A DNA stretch of 64,000 nt. Origin: Populus alba (lineage: Eukaryota; Streptophyta; Magnoliopsida; Malpighiales; Salicaceae). The notes under the pieces are model-generated. The model worked only from the letters and a program-made list of their open reading frames with translations, had not been told where the DNA came from and made no database searches. The translations under genes were made by a program, and so were the position numbers. Within the stretch, counting starts at the first letter, position 1, and every line of letters starts with the position of its first letter. This document shows positions 13,241 through 25,940 of this stretch, piece after piece. The stretch lies in assembly GCF_005239225.2 (NCBI RefSeq), contig NC_133294.1, positions 21,961,631 to 22,025,630 of the forward strand, in the 5' to 3' direction.

Positions 13241-15555
13241 ATAAATTCTCTCAATTTTGGCTCTAAGATATGATCTCAAAAGATCAAGAAGAGAGAGAGA
13301 GAGAGAGAGACTTAAATCTCCTTACCAAAAAGGGCAAAATCTTCGGTCTTCTCGTACATTAATCTGTGACATCTCAGGTTTTCATGGAATAAAAAACCGA
13401 CTAGGTTACTTCAAGTAGCCCAAGAGACTTAACCATTTAGGCCCAGCTCTTCACTTTGGGCCCTTATTTTCTATCCAATTTCTTTTCCTCTCACAGAAAT
13501 GGGCCTATTTCCTAAGGTAAGACTTGCATGATGGTGTCAATTTTTAGCACGGCAGTACATTAGCACGTGATTATTGTTTGATACTGTGGTAATAAATATT
13601 TTTTTAAAAAATGTTTTTTATGGTTATTAGATAGGGTGGGAGAGTGCCCTTCTCGTGAGGAAATCTAAGGTCTTTTTACTATCAGTGGTAAACAGGGCCC
13701 ACGGTCGCAGCTGAATCTTCTGCTATGAATATCGACAATTTTAGTATATTAATATTAAATTTAATCTTAAATTAGTATTAAAAATTCCATTTGCGAACAA
13801 GTTACTACCTAGTTTCTTTTTATCTTTCTCTCAAGCATTAAGAATATCTTGACCATAATTTTATTACATGAAGACTAAGTTTAATTTTAAATTTATACTC
13901 TGATTAATGCATTTATAAGATATACTTTTCTTACATTTCTTCCTTTTCTTAAAATTCAAATCTATACTACTCACAAACAATGCTTGTATAAAGTCAAACA
14001 AAATGATTAGAAAATCAAGTATTATCATAAAATACAAAAATATCATTTATATAAATTTGAGTTAAATAATAAATTAGTTTATTTTCTATATTATATTTTT
14101 TAGTCTCCATTAAAAAAATTCAAAAGATTTTATAAAAAACACCTATAATTACTCGAACACTAATAAATTCACTTTTAATCAATGTTATTAACCTATGATA
14201 ACTCGTCAAGTTTTAATAATCAGATAATTGGTTAATCTAAAACTTGGTAAAGCTTATAACCCATTCAAATCTTTAGCATACCTCTGTCTTTGATTGGTTA
14301 TTTTAGAATCTTATAAAACTATATTTTATATGAAAATATATGTGAATTAATATAATCAAACTTAATTATTTTGATATAGCAGTCAACAACTATGGTTTGT
14401 ATTTAAAAAAATTAAAATGATACTATTTTAAAATTACATGTTGAAATAGTAATCTAAATTTATAGGATTTAATGACTATGGATATAATATACAAAATCTA
14501 ACTAAAAATGTGTTAAGAAATACTTTGAAAACATGGTGTCATCATGCAAGTTTATCCAATTAAATGATAACTAATGATGGCATAATGAAATTCCTGACTC
14601 CACGTGAAGTTCAATGAATAAATTTGGACTTGACTGAGTATCTTTATTGAATGAATAGATTGAGATGTCCAATTACGTAGTAATAACGTCAACAATACGT
14701 TGCCTCTCGTGTGTGTTTTACGCGTTTAGATTTTCGAAAATAAGACTCGACGAACTTCACGTTCCAAACACGCGCCTATAGCGAGAGTACAATTTTACGC
14801 CCCTCCTGGTTCCCAATGATAAAGGCAGGTTTTTAACTAAAGAGAACAAAATGCATTAAATGAGGCCTCTGCTTTTTCTTCACTCTCTCTCCCAACCTCA
14901 TTAACTACCACCACCAACTAGTAGTAAGGAAAAGTCCATTCTATCCTCGTTTATTTAACATTATTAACTAGCAAGGTTTTAAGCCGAGTTTATTGGTCGA
15001 GGAGCCTCATTTGATATAACGATGGAGTGCATATTTCAAATTGCCGTGTAAGTTAATTTAAAATTGTTTTTTTGACGATTAAAATGATTAATAAATATTA
15101 AAAAAAAATATTAATTTGAATTTTTTTAAAATTTTATAAAATACAATTGAACCACACACTCAAGCAACTCTTAAAAAAAAAAAAAAAAAAGCATAGTGAA
15201 AAACACTAGCCGACTTGAGATATTAGTCTTGGGTTTGGTGGATCAATAACAATAATATTATTTTAAGATTTGTTTTAGATACAAATAAAATGATTTTAAA
15301 AAATAACAGGTCATTTTTCGAGCACATTAGATTTGACTAGATTAATTTTCACCTGACATAATATAAAACCTAACATGAGCTAGCCTGAACCATTTATTAA
15401 TTTATAGCTATTGTAAAATATAATTTTAGTATGTTATCATGTATTAATTTGTTATATAATTCAATAGAATATTTTGTAGATATTATGGTTAAAAGAGAGA
15501 TTGCATAACGATGATAAATGAATATGATATGAATGTAATATAAGTTACCACAATC

Positions 15556-15558
<3 letters not shown>

Positions 15559-15585
<27 letters not shown>
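15559..15585. repeat. (TA)n microsatellite
   Basis: About 27 bp of uninterrupted TA within spacer DNA. Confidence 0.95.
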
Positions 15586-15589
<4 letters not shown>

Positions 15590-16110
15590 TTTTTGTGAAT
15601 TTTTTTATTATTAATTGATGTAAATATGAACGTTACAAAATTAATTATAATGTATAATCTATACATGATTAACTTCTTGATATTGAAGTTTTACCCATGA
15701 TTATATATAACACTCACCACAATTCACTTTATCATAATTATAGATAAATTTATTATTTAAAACTCATGTCAATATTCTTGATTGTTAGCATAACTTTGTG
15801 TGCATTTAAATATCTAATTAATTTTGATTGATAAATAAATAAATGTAAAAATATTTCTTATCCTAAAACATACAGTAATGTGTTTTTTCATGAGAAATTA
15901 GATATTATAGTATTAACAATCCATTTGCGTGGTAGTATTGTAATTTGGTTATAAAAGGAGTAATTTATAGGAAATTTCAAATTAAATGCACATATAGTAA
16001 TAATTGCCAATTTTTTAATGGGCTTCATTGATTTCAGCTTCTCACTATTTATTAATCCATCTTGCATTGTTTCTCCATGTATCTCTTATCCTTTCCCTCG
16101 TTGAATTTGC

Positions 16111-16171
16111 TCCTTATAAATCTCGTTCTCTCTCCCCTCTCGACAAAAGGGTTAGAGAAAAAAGGTTGGAC
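16111..16171 (+). promoter_or_regulatory. TATA box and short 5' leader of the EAR/zinc-ribbon-like gene
   Basis: TATAAAT at 16115-16121 sits 51 bp upstream of the ATG at 16172, which predicts transcription start near 16145. This argues against the longer in-frame start at 16028, which would lie upstream of the TATA box. A CT-rich initiator stretch follows at 16123-16141. Confidence 0.55.
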
Positions 16172-17056
16172 ATGGCAGCGGATGTCAGTTCAATCGTGAA
16201 CAGTACTAGAAATTCAGAGATTTTGATCACAAAAGACTTGCTTGGAGGGTTTTCAAAGGTTTCTAACAAAGATTTGGATCTGGACTTACAAGTCACAAAA
16301 ACTTGGGACGCGCCTCATGATTTCAAGGTATTTTTTTATTTCCTTTCTTTTTATATCAAAGAAATTCAGGTGTCTTGTTAGTTTCTTTGATTTTGATGAC
16401 CAGTTTTTGCACAGAATTTAGGCTGTCGATGATATTTAAAAAAAAGAAAACTGTATAGAAGAACTGAATATTCTTGTTTTGTCAGTGGTCAGAGAATTTA
16501 TTTTTATTTTTTTGAGAAATCATTGAGCTATTTTGTTAAAGTAAAAACAAATTGTTGATGAGTTGGGGTTTTCACGCAGTCTTCAGGGAAGGTATACTCA
16601 CAGAGATGTAATTCTGTAAGCTCACCATTGCCATCCCTTAACAGCATGAAGCACCACAAACAGAAAACAGCCCAAGAATCAGAGGTTCAAGATTCTAAGT
16701 TTCCACCATTAAAGTTCTTGGAAGAAAGTTGCCTGGAATTGAAACTTGTACCGTCGAGCCACTGTCAAAGTGTGTGCACGCTTGACAAGGTAAAATCTGC
16801 TTTGCAAAGAGCAGAGAAAGAGACCATGACTAAGAAGAGATCTCCTCCACCACCGAACCCACGAACCAGTGACGTCAAAGAAGACAGAAATGGCACTGCA
16901 TCCTCCTCGACAGGAGTGTTCGCTGCTGCTTGTCCTGGTTGTTTGCTCTATGTGATTACTTTGAAAACAAATCCCAAGTGCCCTAGTTGCAACTCTATCG
17001 TCCCATCTCCATCGGCTACAAAGAAGCCCAGAATTGACCTCAATGCTTCACTTTGA
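16172..17056 (+). CDS. small EAR-motif protein with C-terminal zinc-ribbon-like domain (CFL1/GIR-related)
   Basis: The two exons are 16172-16327 and 16580-17056 (GT-AG, phase 0), 210 aa. N-terminal residues 34-40 hold an LxLxL-type repressor motif (DLDLDLQ). Then TWDAPHDF...SGKVYSQRC resembles the degenerate WW-like segment of CFL1-type proteins. A second LxLxL is LELKL at about residue 107. The C-terminus has CPGCLLYV...PKCPSC, two CxxC knuckles about 17 residues apart, as in GL2-interacting repressor and CFL1 proteins. The protein ends in IDLNASL, a DLNxxL-type EAR motif. Family knowledge suggests a nuclear adaptor that recruits TOPLESS-type co-repressors to transcription factors. Partner and pathway cannot be told from sequence. 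The exact orthologue is not recognised. Confidence 0.8.
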
Positions 17057-20000
17057 TCTTGTAACCATGGTTCAAGATTCCCAGAAGAGGAGAACTAGTC
17101 TAGTGCTAGGTACTAAATACTTCCAAATTATTACTTGTGGATGAAAGAAATAGGTTATTCTGTCTATATGGTGTAGGCCAATGTAGGATTAGGTGAAACC
17201 ACCGATAATTGTCTTGGTGTTGAAATTCTTACAAGAAGTTAAATAGATTTAAAGCCATGTCCTATGCCCTGTGGATCAATCAATATAATTACTGCGATGA
17301 GCCATCATCTACCACTAGCTCTTGGTCCTGAGAATATGTGATTGTTCTTTCGGAAAGGTTTCGAGGCTATGAACAAGAAAATCATTCATTGAAAGGCCTT
17401 CATAATGCTTTAAAAGAAATTATTAAAGAGCCTCGTGTGAGTTCCACGCGTCTTTTGCATGGGATTCGCGAGCTGAGCCGGGAAAAAACGAAGAACTTCA
17501 CCGTCCCGAGTAGCCATTAATTTCCTCTCGCCATGTTCAATGATACCATCAATAAATTATATCATTTTTTTCCATTTTCAACGGCACAGTTAATAAATCC
17601 ATTTTGGATGGTTCTACCAGTTCCTGAGGCTCTGTGGCAACTAAACGCAGGGCACGTTTATTTATTCGTGTAAGCCAAGTTGTCTCCCCAGCTACGGCCT
17701 TTTTACAGATTCGTCTTGGATCGGCTATGATCAATTGCGTGTTTCACTCGATGACATTTGTCTAATGTACTCGAGAAATAGAGCCCTGGATTTTTTTTGT
17801 TTTTTGTTTTTTGGTACGGTTTGCAGTAAAAACTATTTTAATTATCAGAGATTAAAATTAGTGTTATTAAACATGATCTGAATTTTCAGGATGAATCAAG
17901 ACGACCCAAATGAGATTAGAAAAATAAAATAAGCAAGACTTGACCCAGATGAGATTAGAAAAATAAAATAAGGATTGAAATTAATTTTTTATTTTTAAAT
18001 AAAAAACATTTTGATTGATTTGAATTAAGCTATTTAACTTGTGATTTGAGTTGAATTTAATTAATTTTGTTAAAGGTTTAATTTTTTAAATGACATGGAG
18101 TTTAAAGAGAAGGATACTTGATTATCCTCGTTAATTGTCAAGCTAACCTCGTTAGGTTGAAGGTCAATTGCTTCTAATTAAGCCAGGGAAATTCACCTGC
18201 GAAGCAAAAGCATAAAAAACAATGCACCTCTCGCGAATGTCCACTCGTATAATAGAGATGGTCCAACGCTGACGTTAGTACATCATTTAATGAGCCACGT
18301 CAAGATCAAGCAATTAAAGGGAGAAAATCTTAACTCAACCTTGGACGATTAACAATGCCAGCGTCTCTTCATGACACGTGTCTCTGTATAATTGATCCGG
18401 CATTTAATGGTTCTTCCACTCATGCGCCACACGTCAAATGTTTCGGTGGCTGTCATTAATGAGGCTGTCGTTTGAAGCGAGTCAAGGACGAAACTAATTA
18501 ATGAGTTGATTTTTTTGAAGTGAGAGAAGCGTAGACAATCAAGGCAACGCATTAATTGAGCTGCACGTCGTTTTGTAAGTTGTAACTTGACTGGGCTGGC
18601 TGTTTTTTGTTCAGTGCCACGACAAAGAAAAATGAAATGAGATTGGACAGTGCAATTAAATCAATTAATTAGACAAATGAAAGAAAAAGAAAATAAATCT
18701 TGCATGGGTCACTACTTGACTTGACGGTCCTTTCGGTTCTTGTTTTTTTATATAATTAGTTCCTCAGTTTTTATTATTATTATTATTATTATAAATATTT
18801 AGACTAACTTATGTATATTTCAACTAATTCCATAAATTTTAAATTTAACGATTATATAAATCTCTAATGATTATTATATTAACAATTATAGGATTTGAAC
18901 TTGAAATCACAAAAAATACAAACCTTTTAATTTTAAATTCTTAGTATTAAATCATTTATTATTTATTAGATGGTTATTTTCTATATAAATTTGTTTTTAT
19001 TTTTGAGTTGAATTTTTTTTTAATGTTTTAATTTATAATTATTTAAAAAAATTAAAAAAAAACATTCAAGCACAAAGATTTTGATGGGCCACATCTTGGC
19101 CAGAAGAAAATCCAATCTGGTAATGATGATGAATCTTTCTTGAAGATAAGAATTTAACCAGGGCGCTTTAGGTTTTTAATTATATATAAAAAAATAGATC
19201 AAGACTTGCAGTTTTTTTTATTTTGTTTAATTTTTTGGCTGTGGAACTATTAGAGATTGTTCATCATTAATCTGCACTCAGTGACACTCGTAAAATGATA
19301 TGTTTTACAATTACCTTATAATATCTTTTTACATGATTTATATTAATAGATTTGAGATAAATCTAGCTAATTTAATAATTTATCTTGTTTAGAGGATAAA
19401 TCCCTAAAAGCTACCTTTGTTTTTCTCTATCGACCATCTCACCTGGACACTAGAAGAATTTGAGTTTTGATGGTGCTTTATTTTTAAAACACTTTAATAT
19501 ATTTTTTTAAATTATTTTTATAGTAATTTATTGCAGTGGCATGAATGGCTAGCACACGAGTTTTAGCCACAAGATTATGTTTCAAGAGATATTGGCATTA
19601 TTATTTTCAAATAAATGATACATTATTTATCTTTCTAATATATATATATATAAAAAAATAAGGTTAGTTGTTCGATTCTAACCTCTAAACCCGCGCATAC
19701 TTTGCTTGTTATTGGTGAGTCGGTGAGTCAAGCGCCAGGCGTGACAATTTTTTTTTTCTCTTACTCTTTAGTTTTCACATTATTTTTTAATGCTATTATA
19801 AATTTTTATTTGGAATTTTTTTTCAATTATTGTGTATCTAATATGAAAACAACAATACTATTATTAAATTACTAGTGAAAATTTTTAAATATTAATACTA
19901 TCAATAAAAATATTCAAAATATTTTTTTATTTCTTAAATTTTTAAATAAATTCTGAAAATAACTCTGTAGTATTTATAATTTTTTTTTTCACTTTCAATC

Positions 20001-20400
20001 ACATATAAAATATAAATATATTATTTTAATATTTTTTGTTAATTATTCGTGATAATCATAAAATGTTTGCCTGTCTAGGTTTTAAAATAAATAATAATTC
20101 AAGTATTATGTTTATTAAGATAAATAAAAAATATAATTAAAAAAATTATGCTAATTAAAAAATTTAAACAATTATATTTTCATGTTTAATAATAATATTA
20201 AATAATTTTTTGATACCAAATATTTTTGTTTTTACATATAAGATTTTTTTGGTGCCCACATCACATCACGGCATTCAATATAGTTTGCTATCTATGCATG
20301 GTTCATTGATTTGCATGAAATTAAATTACATAAATTAAAACGGTATTTTATAAATATAAATGTGTATTTTTTTTAATATGATAATTTTTTTTGTATTTCC
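17057..20400. other. intergenic spacer, no supported gene
   Basis: Positions 17280-17760 and 18100-18720 are less AT-rich and hold short open frames (17338-17520 +, 17549-17734 -, 18349-18552 -). None shows splice structure or a recognisable domain, so I do not call them. The remainder is AT-rich repeat text, including a direct repeat of CCAGATGAGATTAGAAAAAT-type phrases at 17905-17970 and a SINE-like copy at 18768-18955. Confidence 0.55.
18768..18955 (-). repeat. tRNA-derived SINE-like element with (AAT)n tail
   Basis: On the minus strand it contains TTTCAAGTTCAAATCCTATA (box B-like), ATCATTAGAGATTTATATAA, TTTATGGAATTAGTTGAAAT, and ends in (AAT)n at 18771-18792. The phrase order matches the copies at 299-457 and 59546-59720, although divergence is high. 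Confidence 0.5.
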
Positions 20401-20408
20401 AATGAGTT

Positions 20409-20720
20409 CCACTACGAGTTCTTGATCTGGGTTCCAGTTTTGGGTTCCAATGCAGGCTTAGCTAATACTGTTGGACATGAGCATGTTCTTACAGCAATTG
20501 GTCTAGATTTATTGGACTCGCTGTTGCAGTGTGCTTACAACTGTATTCGCAGGCTTCTATACATTTGATTTGGCTTATAGCACAGCCCAGATAGAGAGTG
20601 CCCCCCACCCCCATTGTAATCTCGAGTGAATTCATGAAAAACTGTGATTTATACATTATTCTTTGTAATTCTTTATCCAGATCCAATAATTTAATGATAA
20701 AAAATTCAAGCATTTAGCAG
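20409..20720 (+). pseudogene. possible gene fragment or decayed 3' exon
   Basis: An in-frame stretch of about 50 codons from GAGTTCTTGATCTGG (20415) to a TGA near 20570 is followed by AT-rich sequence resembling a 3' UTR. Composition is less AT-rich than the flanks. No start codon, splice partner or family is recognised. It could equally be chance coding potential in a decayed element. Confidence 0.2.
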
Positions 20721-20859
20721 CATCTTATTGCTAGTTTATTAATAATTAATATATTGATAAATTTTATATATAAGTTATTAGTTTAAAGAGGCTCATAGAT
20801 ATAAGGGTCAAAGGTAGGGCGATGATCTAACATGTATAAGCTTAACAGAATAACAATTT

Positions 20860-21400
20860 CACTAGCTCTATTTTCAAATCCAACACCCTTGAGCTCATCT
20901 ATGTCATAAGCCCAAACACTTGTGGATTTGGTGAAATGTCAAACTCAATCCCCTTAAGCTTGGCTGCTTGCGGAGCTCGAGCACTTGTGGGTTAACAAGA
21001 AGCCAAACTTAACCTCATTAGGCTGGGTTTCACGATGAGCCCAAAGCACCTGTGGGTCTGGCAAGATACCACACATAACCCCCCTTAAGCTCGCCCCTCG
21101 CTGAGTGCAAGCACCTATGATTTTAGCAAGTTGTCGGACCCAACCCTCTTAGGCTTGGTTTAACGTTAAGCTCAAGTACTTGTGAGTTTAACAGGTTGAC
21201 AACCTTGCCCCTACTTAGATTACACACTAATCACATGTACCTATAGGTATATAGTAAGTTATCAAACCTAAAATTCCCGAGCTCAATAACATACTAAGCC
21301 TAGGTGCAAATAAGTCCAACAAGACGTTAGACCCAAATCCCTTGGGTTCACACAAGGCCTTAGTGCATATGAGTTTAACAAAATACTAAATCTTAGGATT
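20860..21400 (+). repeat. degenerate tandem repeat, unit about 55-65 bp
   Basis: Successive units share the order: (C)TTAGGCTTGG-like phrase, short spacer, GAGC(C/T)CAAGCACTTGTGGGTT-like phrase, AACAAG/GGCAAG, CCAAACCCAACC-like phrase. Clear starts occur near 20885, 20950, 21010, 21070, 21130, 21190, 21265 and 21325. Divergence between units is high. Such arrays occur within LTRs or untranslated parts of plant Gypsy elements. A following TATA-like GGCTATAAATACC at 21720 and a roughly 300-bp CT-poor leader fit an LTR remnant. Confidence 0.5.
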
Positions 21401-22640
21401 ATCATTCCTTTACACCCCTAAGTGTTTAAAAATCCTTTAAGAGCCGACTATATTTCAATTGACATTAATGTTATGATAGAGTTGTTCCTATCAACATTAA
21501 ATGTTGTGTGCGGAAGAAGATATAAAAGTCTTTTATAGCTTAATTGTTTGTTAATCGGCATTAATAATATGTAAGAGCAATTCCCATTAATATTAATATT
21601 ATGCAAGAAGACATTTTCATCAGCATTAATACTAATACAAGTGACTTTTTCCTTACTCGGATATTAAAGAGAAAAAGACTTTCAGCCCTCAAAACAAGAC
21701 AACAAGGCTCGAAGTACAAAGGCTATAAATACCTGTCAAACCACCCAGGTAAAGGGATTCATGATCTTTATTCTTTAATCATACATTATAAAACCATTTA
21801 TTACATAAAATCTAGGAGCAAATGTCTTTGTTCTTTGAGTTTAAAGCTCTTATCTTCATTTATTTCAATCATTTACTATAAAGTCATCGACTTAATCACT
21901 ATAGGGTCCTTAAACCCTCCAAAAAAAGATTATTTTGCAGGAACTGTGACTTCTACCATCAATGATGTGTTCTTTGTGTCTCCATTAATAAAATATTGAC
22001 GTGAATGTGTGACCATTTATTTTTTAAATATTCAAACTCCATCCCCGAGCATATTAGATCATGGGAGATCATTAATAATTTAAAAAGACCATGTTACCTA
22101 TTCCACTTCACCTAGTGAGATTTGATGTTACACAAAATAAAATAAAAAAAATCTTAGTTGTTTGGGCTAGGATTGAATGACCCCACTCATGTCGAATCAC
22201 ATTTACTATAAGTTGTCTAATATCCTTATGCATGCACACATATTGATGCATTTTTTAAGTTTCATGAAATTAAAATAGCACCACACACGATCTACTGTGT
22301 GTGACATATTTTCTTTGTAGAGTATTAACCTCTTCACAAATAATATAGTGAAGCACCATAATTATTGGCAAGCACAAACATTCTCCACTGGTGACACAAC
22401 AACAACGAATTAACTGTTTTTTTTTTTTTTAAATATTCTCTATCATTGCATCACTTTTCATAAGGTAAATTAATGTGATCAAGGTATATAAATACCTCAA
22501 GCCACCCTATGAATATTCAAGCCATTGAAAAATATTCAAGAACTACACACGACTTCATTCAATCACACACTTTCCATGATATTTACTTTTTTTTTCTTTC
22601 TTGTTCCTTGATTCTCATTCTATATTTATTTACTTAAGCA
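21400..22640 (+). repeat. LTR-like remnant, ends undefined
   Basis: Two TATAAATACC-type promoter-like motifs (21722-21731 and 22486-22495) are each followed by CCACCC-containing leaders and CATTCA/TCATTC-rich tracts. This arrangement is seen at the U3/R boundary of plant Gypsy LTRs. The 132-codon open frame at 21601-21999 shows no domain and is not called. No PBS, PPT, target-site duplication or polymerase sequence was found. Confidence 0.3.
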
Positions 22641-22796
22641 TTGAAAGTGTTCATTATTTTAATAGGATACTTGTTTTTGTTGTAACAATCAAATCCAAAG
22701 ATGAAACCTGTATTAAACCCACACATTTATGTTCAACGCAGTCATGAAAAATCCAATTCAATTCTACAGTCTTCACAACTTCATAAAGATTCAATC

Positions 22797-22799
<3 letters not shown>

Positions 22800-22849
<50 letters not shown>
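22800..22849. repeat. (AT)n microsatellite, about 50 bp
   Basis: Uninterrupted AT dinucleotides. It creates artefactual IYIYIY-rich frames on the minus strand that should be ignored. Confidence 0.97.
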
Positions 22850-22850
<1 letters not shown>

Positions 22851-23299
22851 CTAGGTAGCATGTTGGTACTGTTCCTATTAGATAACAACTCAAGGAAGCA
22901 TTGGCAACGACATATTCCTTGATATACATGGCTGCCTTTGATAATTTTACGTGGTTGTTCTGCCTTCATACAAAGTTTGACTGAGGGATTAATTCCTTCA
23001 TAAAAATATGGTGATATTATCAAAAGATGTCAAGGGACCATTAAATTTATCTCCAATGTATCATATGATATCAGTAATAGAGATTCGATCATATTTGCCT
23101 ACAACCTGTGCTATTGTAATGATATAAATTTGAAATAATGTTAGCACATGACAAGAAATGATGTGTTCAGGTAACATGAAAATTGGCAAGAAAAAAAAAT
23201 TGTTATCTCTCTCTCCAAATTTTATAGGTGGAGAGTGAAATTTTCGATTTAACTCGCTTTGATAGGCAATAAACATTCAATGATACACTATAAATTATT

Positions 23300-23462
23300 T
23301 TTAGAATGTTTTTTTTGAAATATATAAAAATAATATTTTTTATATCAGCACATCAAAATAATAAAAAATATTAAAAAAATATATCAATTTAAAATAAATA
23401 AATAAATAAATAAATAATCTTTTAAAAAAAAACTATCCAACCGTACACAAAAACACACTCTA
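23300..23462 (+). repeat. AT-rich MITE-like repeat, family A
   Basis: TTATTTTTAGAATGTTTTTT head, ATATATAAAAATAATATTTTT, ATATCAGCACATCAAAATAAT centre (a well-preserved family landmark), AAAATATATCAATTTAAAAT, then an ACACAAAAACACACTCTAG tail. Confidence 0.55.
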
Positions 23463-24819
23463 GACAAATATTTTGTACGCTTGTTCATGGAATAACAAGA
23501 GCTCCTACGCAATCACAATAAATTTTACAGTTATTAAAATGATTCGATGAATTAAATTGATAAGGAAATCACTATGATAGAGTTTAAAATAAAATTGTTT
23601 CTGACATTAATTTAACTATTTCATATCACTGGTTGACCTAATTCAAACCCAACTAGATTAAAATCAAGAAATTTATGAATAAAATAATATATTTTTAGAT
23701 AAAAATAATAGATTTGATTTAATATGATAAGCAATCCAATGACCATTTATTTTTCCGTGTAAGATCTTGTATCGAGTTGGTGGTTTTAATAAAAACTCCA
23801 TTATAATCAAATATTCAAACTCATGAGATGTAGAGATTTTTTAAAAAGATTGTTAACTAGAGCACTTGTTATATTATGGCTTGGTCCGGATGGAGAAATT
23901 TTATGATGATTAAGGAGTAATTAGTAGTATTCTAATAGTTATTTCCTGATTTTTTTTTTTTTAAAAAAAATAGATGCAAATAGAAAAGATAAATTCTAGA
24001 AAGTGATATTTTATCATTTTTGATGAGTCACGGATTTCATCTTTTCTTTCTTTTTTATATTCATTTTTTTCTTCAAGATGAGCCCAAGAAATAACTATTA
24101 TAATGCTTCCAATTACTCCATGAGCACCATAAAATAACTACTAGAGTTGCTGTAAAAAACATTATTTTATCCTATTTTAGTTTATTTGTTATTGTTGGTG
24201 GTGGAGCTGTTATTTTTACAATAATAAAAATGACCTTGCCCATAACCCAATTTAAGGTCTAGGTCATGGCTTAGTGATGTTAGTTTGAACTAATCTGGTT
24301 AAATAAAAGTGATGTTTTTTCTATTTTTTAAAATTTTAAATGATATTATTTTATTCATTTTAAAATTAATTTAAGTTTTGTCAATATCATAGGTTATCTT
24401 GTTAGATTAATTAAGTCACATTTGACCAACCCAAATAATTTTTTGAATCTCAACCAAGACTAGAAAATAGGCTGACGAGGCTATGAATTGACTTTTCGGA
24501 TCAAAATGAGTTTACAAAGAGTAGTTATTACTAGTATTGTCTTATAAAAAAAATTAATTCCATCTTTTAATAACAAACCGTTAAAAAAATCATAAAAATG
24601 ATTTTTTAAATGTTTTTTAATAATTTTAATATATCAATATTAAAAATAAAAAAAAAATTTAAAATAAATATTCTAACATATTTTTATTTAAAAATTACTC
24701 TTAAAAGAATATCACGTAAAAAAATTCAAAACACACACTAGGTAACAAAGATTTTTTTTAAAAATTGTTAATTTCAAAAAACAAAAAGTGTTAATACATC
24801 AATATCTCGGTTAGGGCGG

Positions 24820-25145
24820 GGGTTCATGCGCTTAAAGATAAATCATTGGATCACCATCCGACTACGACAGCCATAAAGCACACCGAATCCCATACGAATC
24901 CAACGGCTCCAAGAATGCGCAGCAGGGCCATCTCTGTGCAGTCTAATGGTAGAGGATCATCCATCACAGATATGCTCACACCTGCTTCCTCAGTGCTCAT
25001 GTTTTGGACCCCACCTCTCAGGTCCCTACAAGAATTACTCTGCTCAACCACAACAAAAATACTGTCAACAACAAGCACAAGCCCACGCGCCAATGAACAG
25101 CAACAACCCCATTTCCCATCGGATCTATTTGCTTGGTGGAAAATA
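24820..25145 (+). other. GC-balanced island with open frames on both strands, unassigned
   Basis: Sequence composition changes abruptly from the AT-rich flanks. A 101-codon frame (24846-25151 +) and an overlapping 80-codon frame on the minus strand (24851-25093) are both open, as expected from GC-rich non-coding as well as coding DNA. I recognise no domain. It may be a captured promoter or exon fragment carried by a transposon. Confidence 0.25.
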
Positions 25146-25149
25146 CCTT

Positions 25150-25940
25150 AAAAATTATATATTTTCTAATGTTTAGCGTTTTTTCTTTTTGCAGAGTAAT
25201 TTTTATAAAAAGTTAATTTTTGAAAAATAAGATATTTTTTTCATGCCTAGCATTTTCATGAAAAATAATTTTTAGTATCTAGTCAAATTATGTAAAATAG
25301 GTTGAAAAATAATTTATAAATAATTTTTTTTTTCAAGTTTATTAAAAGAACAAAATCCAAATATGATAGGTGAAAAAAATTAGACAATAATTTTTTTTAA
25401 AAAAATTAAATTATATAATTTATTTTCAATAAAAATTTAAAAATAAAAAGAATAAAGACTAAATTTGACAGATAAAAAAGTTGAAAAATAATGAAATTGA
25501 AAAAAAATCAATTTCTTAACTTATTTTAAATAAAATAAATAGCAATCAAAAGAATGATGACTAAATTTAATAGATAAAGAATTTTGGTTAAAAAAAATAA
25601 GAGAAAAACAAATAACAATTAAAAAATAAAAAGTATCAAAATCAAATTTTAAGATATGAAATTAAAAAAATATTAAATAAATTCAAAATAAAATATATAG
25701 CAATTAAAAGATTGATGATCAAATGATATAATCAACAAATAAAAACATATTTTTAATTTTTTTTCAATTTCTAAAATATGTTTTCTGTTCAGAATAAAAG
25801 GAAAATGCTTTCTTAAAAATTAAGTCAAATTTTGCTTTAACTTAGATAATATTTTCATCCGACTAACTTTCTTAATGCTAAACGTACCCAAGAAAATTTG
25901 AAAATTAATTTTCAGAAAACTACTTTCTATAAAACAAATG
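25150..25940 (+). repeat. AT-rich interspersed repeat, family B
   Basis: Repeated phrases TTTTCATGAAAAATAATTTTT, AGGTTGAAAAATAATTTAT, CTAAATTTGACAGATAAAAA-like and ACTACTTTCTATAAAACAAAT relate it to 6855-7075 and the inverted copy at 7610-8275. It is decayed and non-coding. Confidence 0.4.

Larger units (their letters stand above)
12347..16027. other. AT-rich intergenic spacer
   Basis: No supported gene. It contains a family A repeat (13090-13240), a (GA)n run at about 13291-13310, a roughly 27-bp (TA)n run at 15559-15585, poly-A at 15173-15190, and degenerate repeat text at 14180-14290 and 14970-15140. The segment 14640-14900 is less AT-rich (CGTTTAGATTTTCG, ACACGCGCCTATAGCG) but has no open frame. 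Confidence 0.65.

Noticed and set aside
16028..16171. In-frame upstream start that would add a 48-residue hydrophobic N-terminus to the EAR/zinc-ribbon-like protein
   Set aside because: A TATAAAT box at 16115 lies downstream of this ATG, so the region is probably promoter. The family starts near the EAR motif.
21601..21999. 132-codon plus-strand frame
   Set aside because: No domain, biased composition, and located inside LTR-like sequence with TATA-type motifs.
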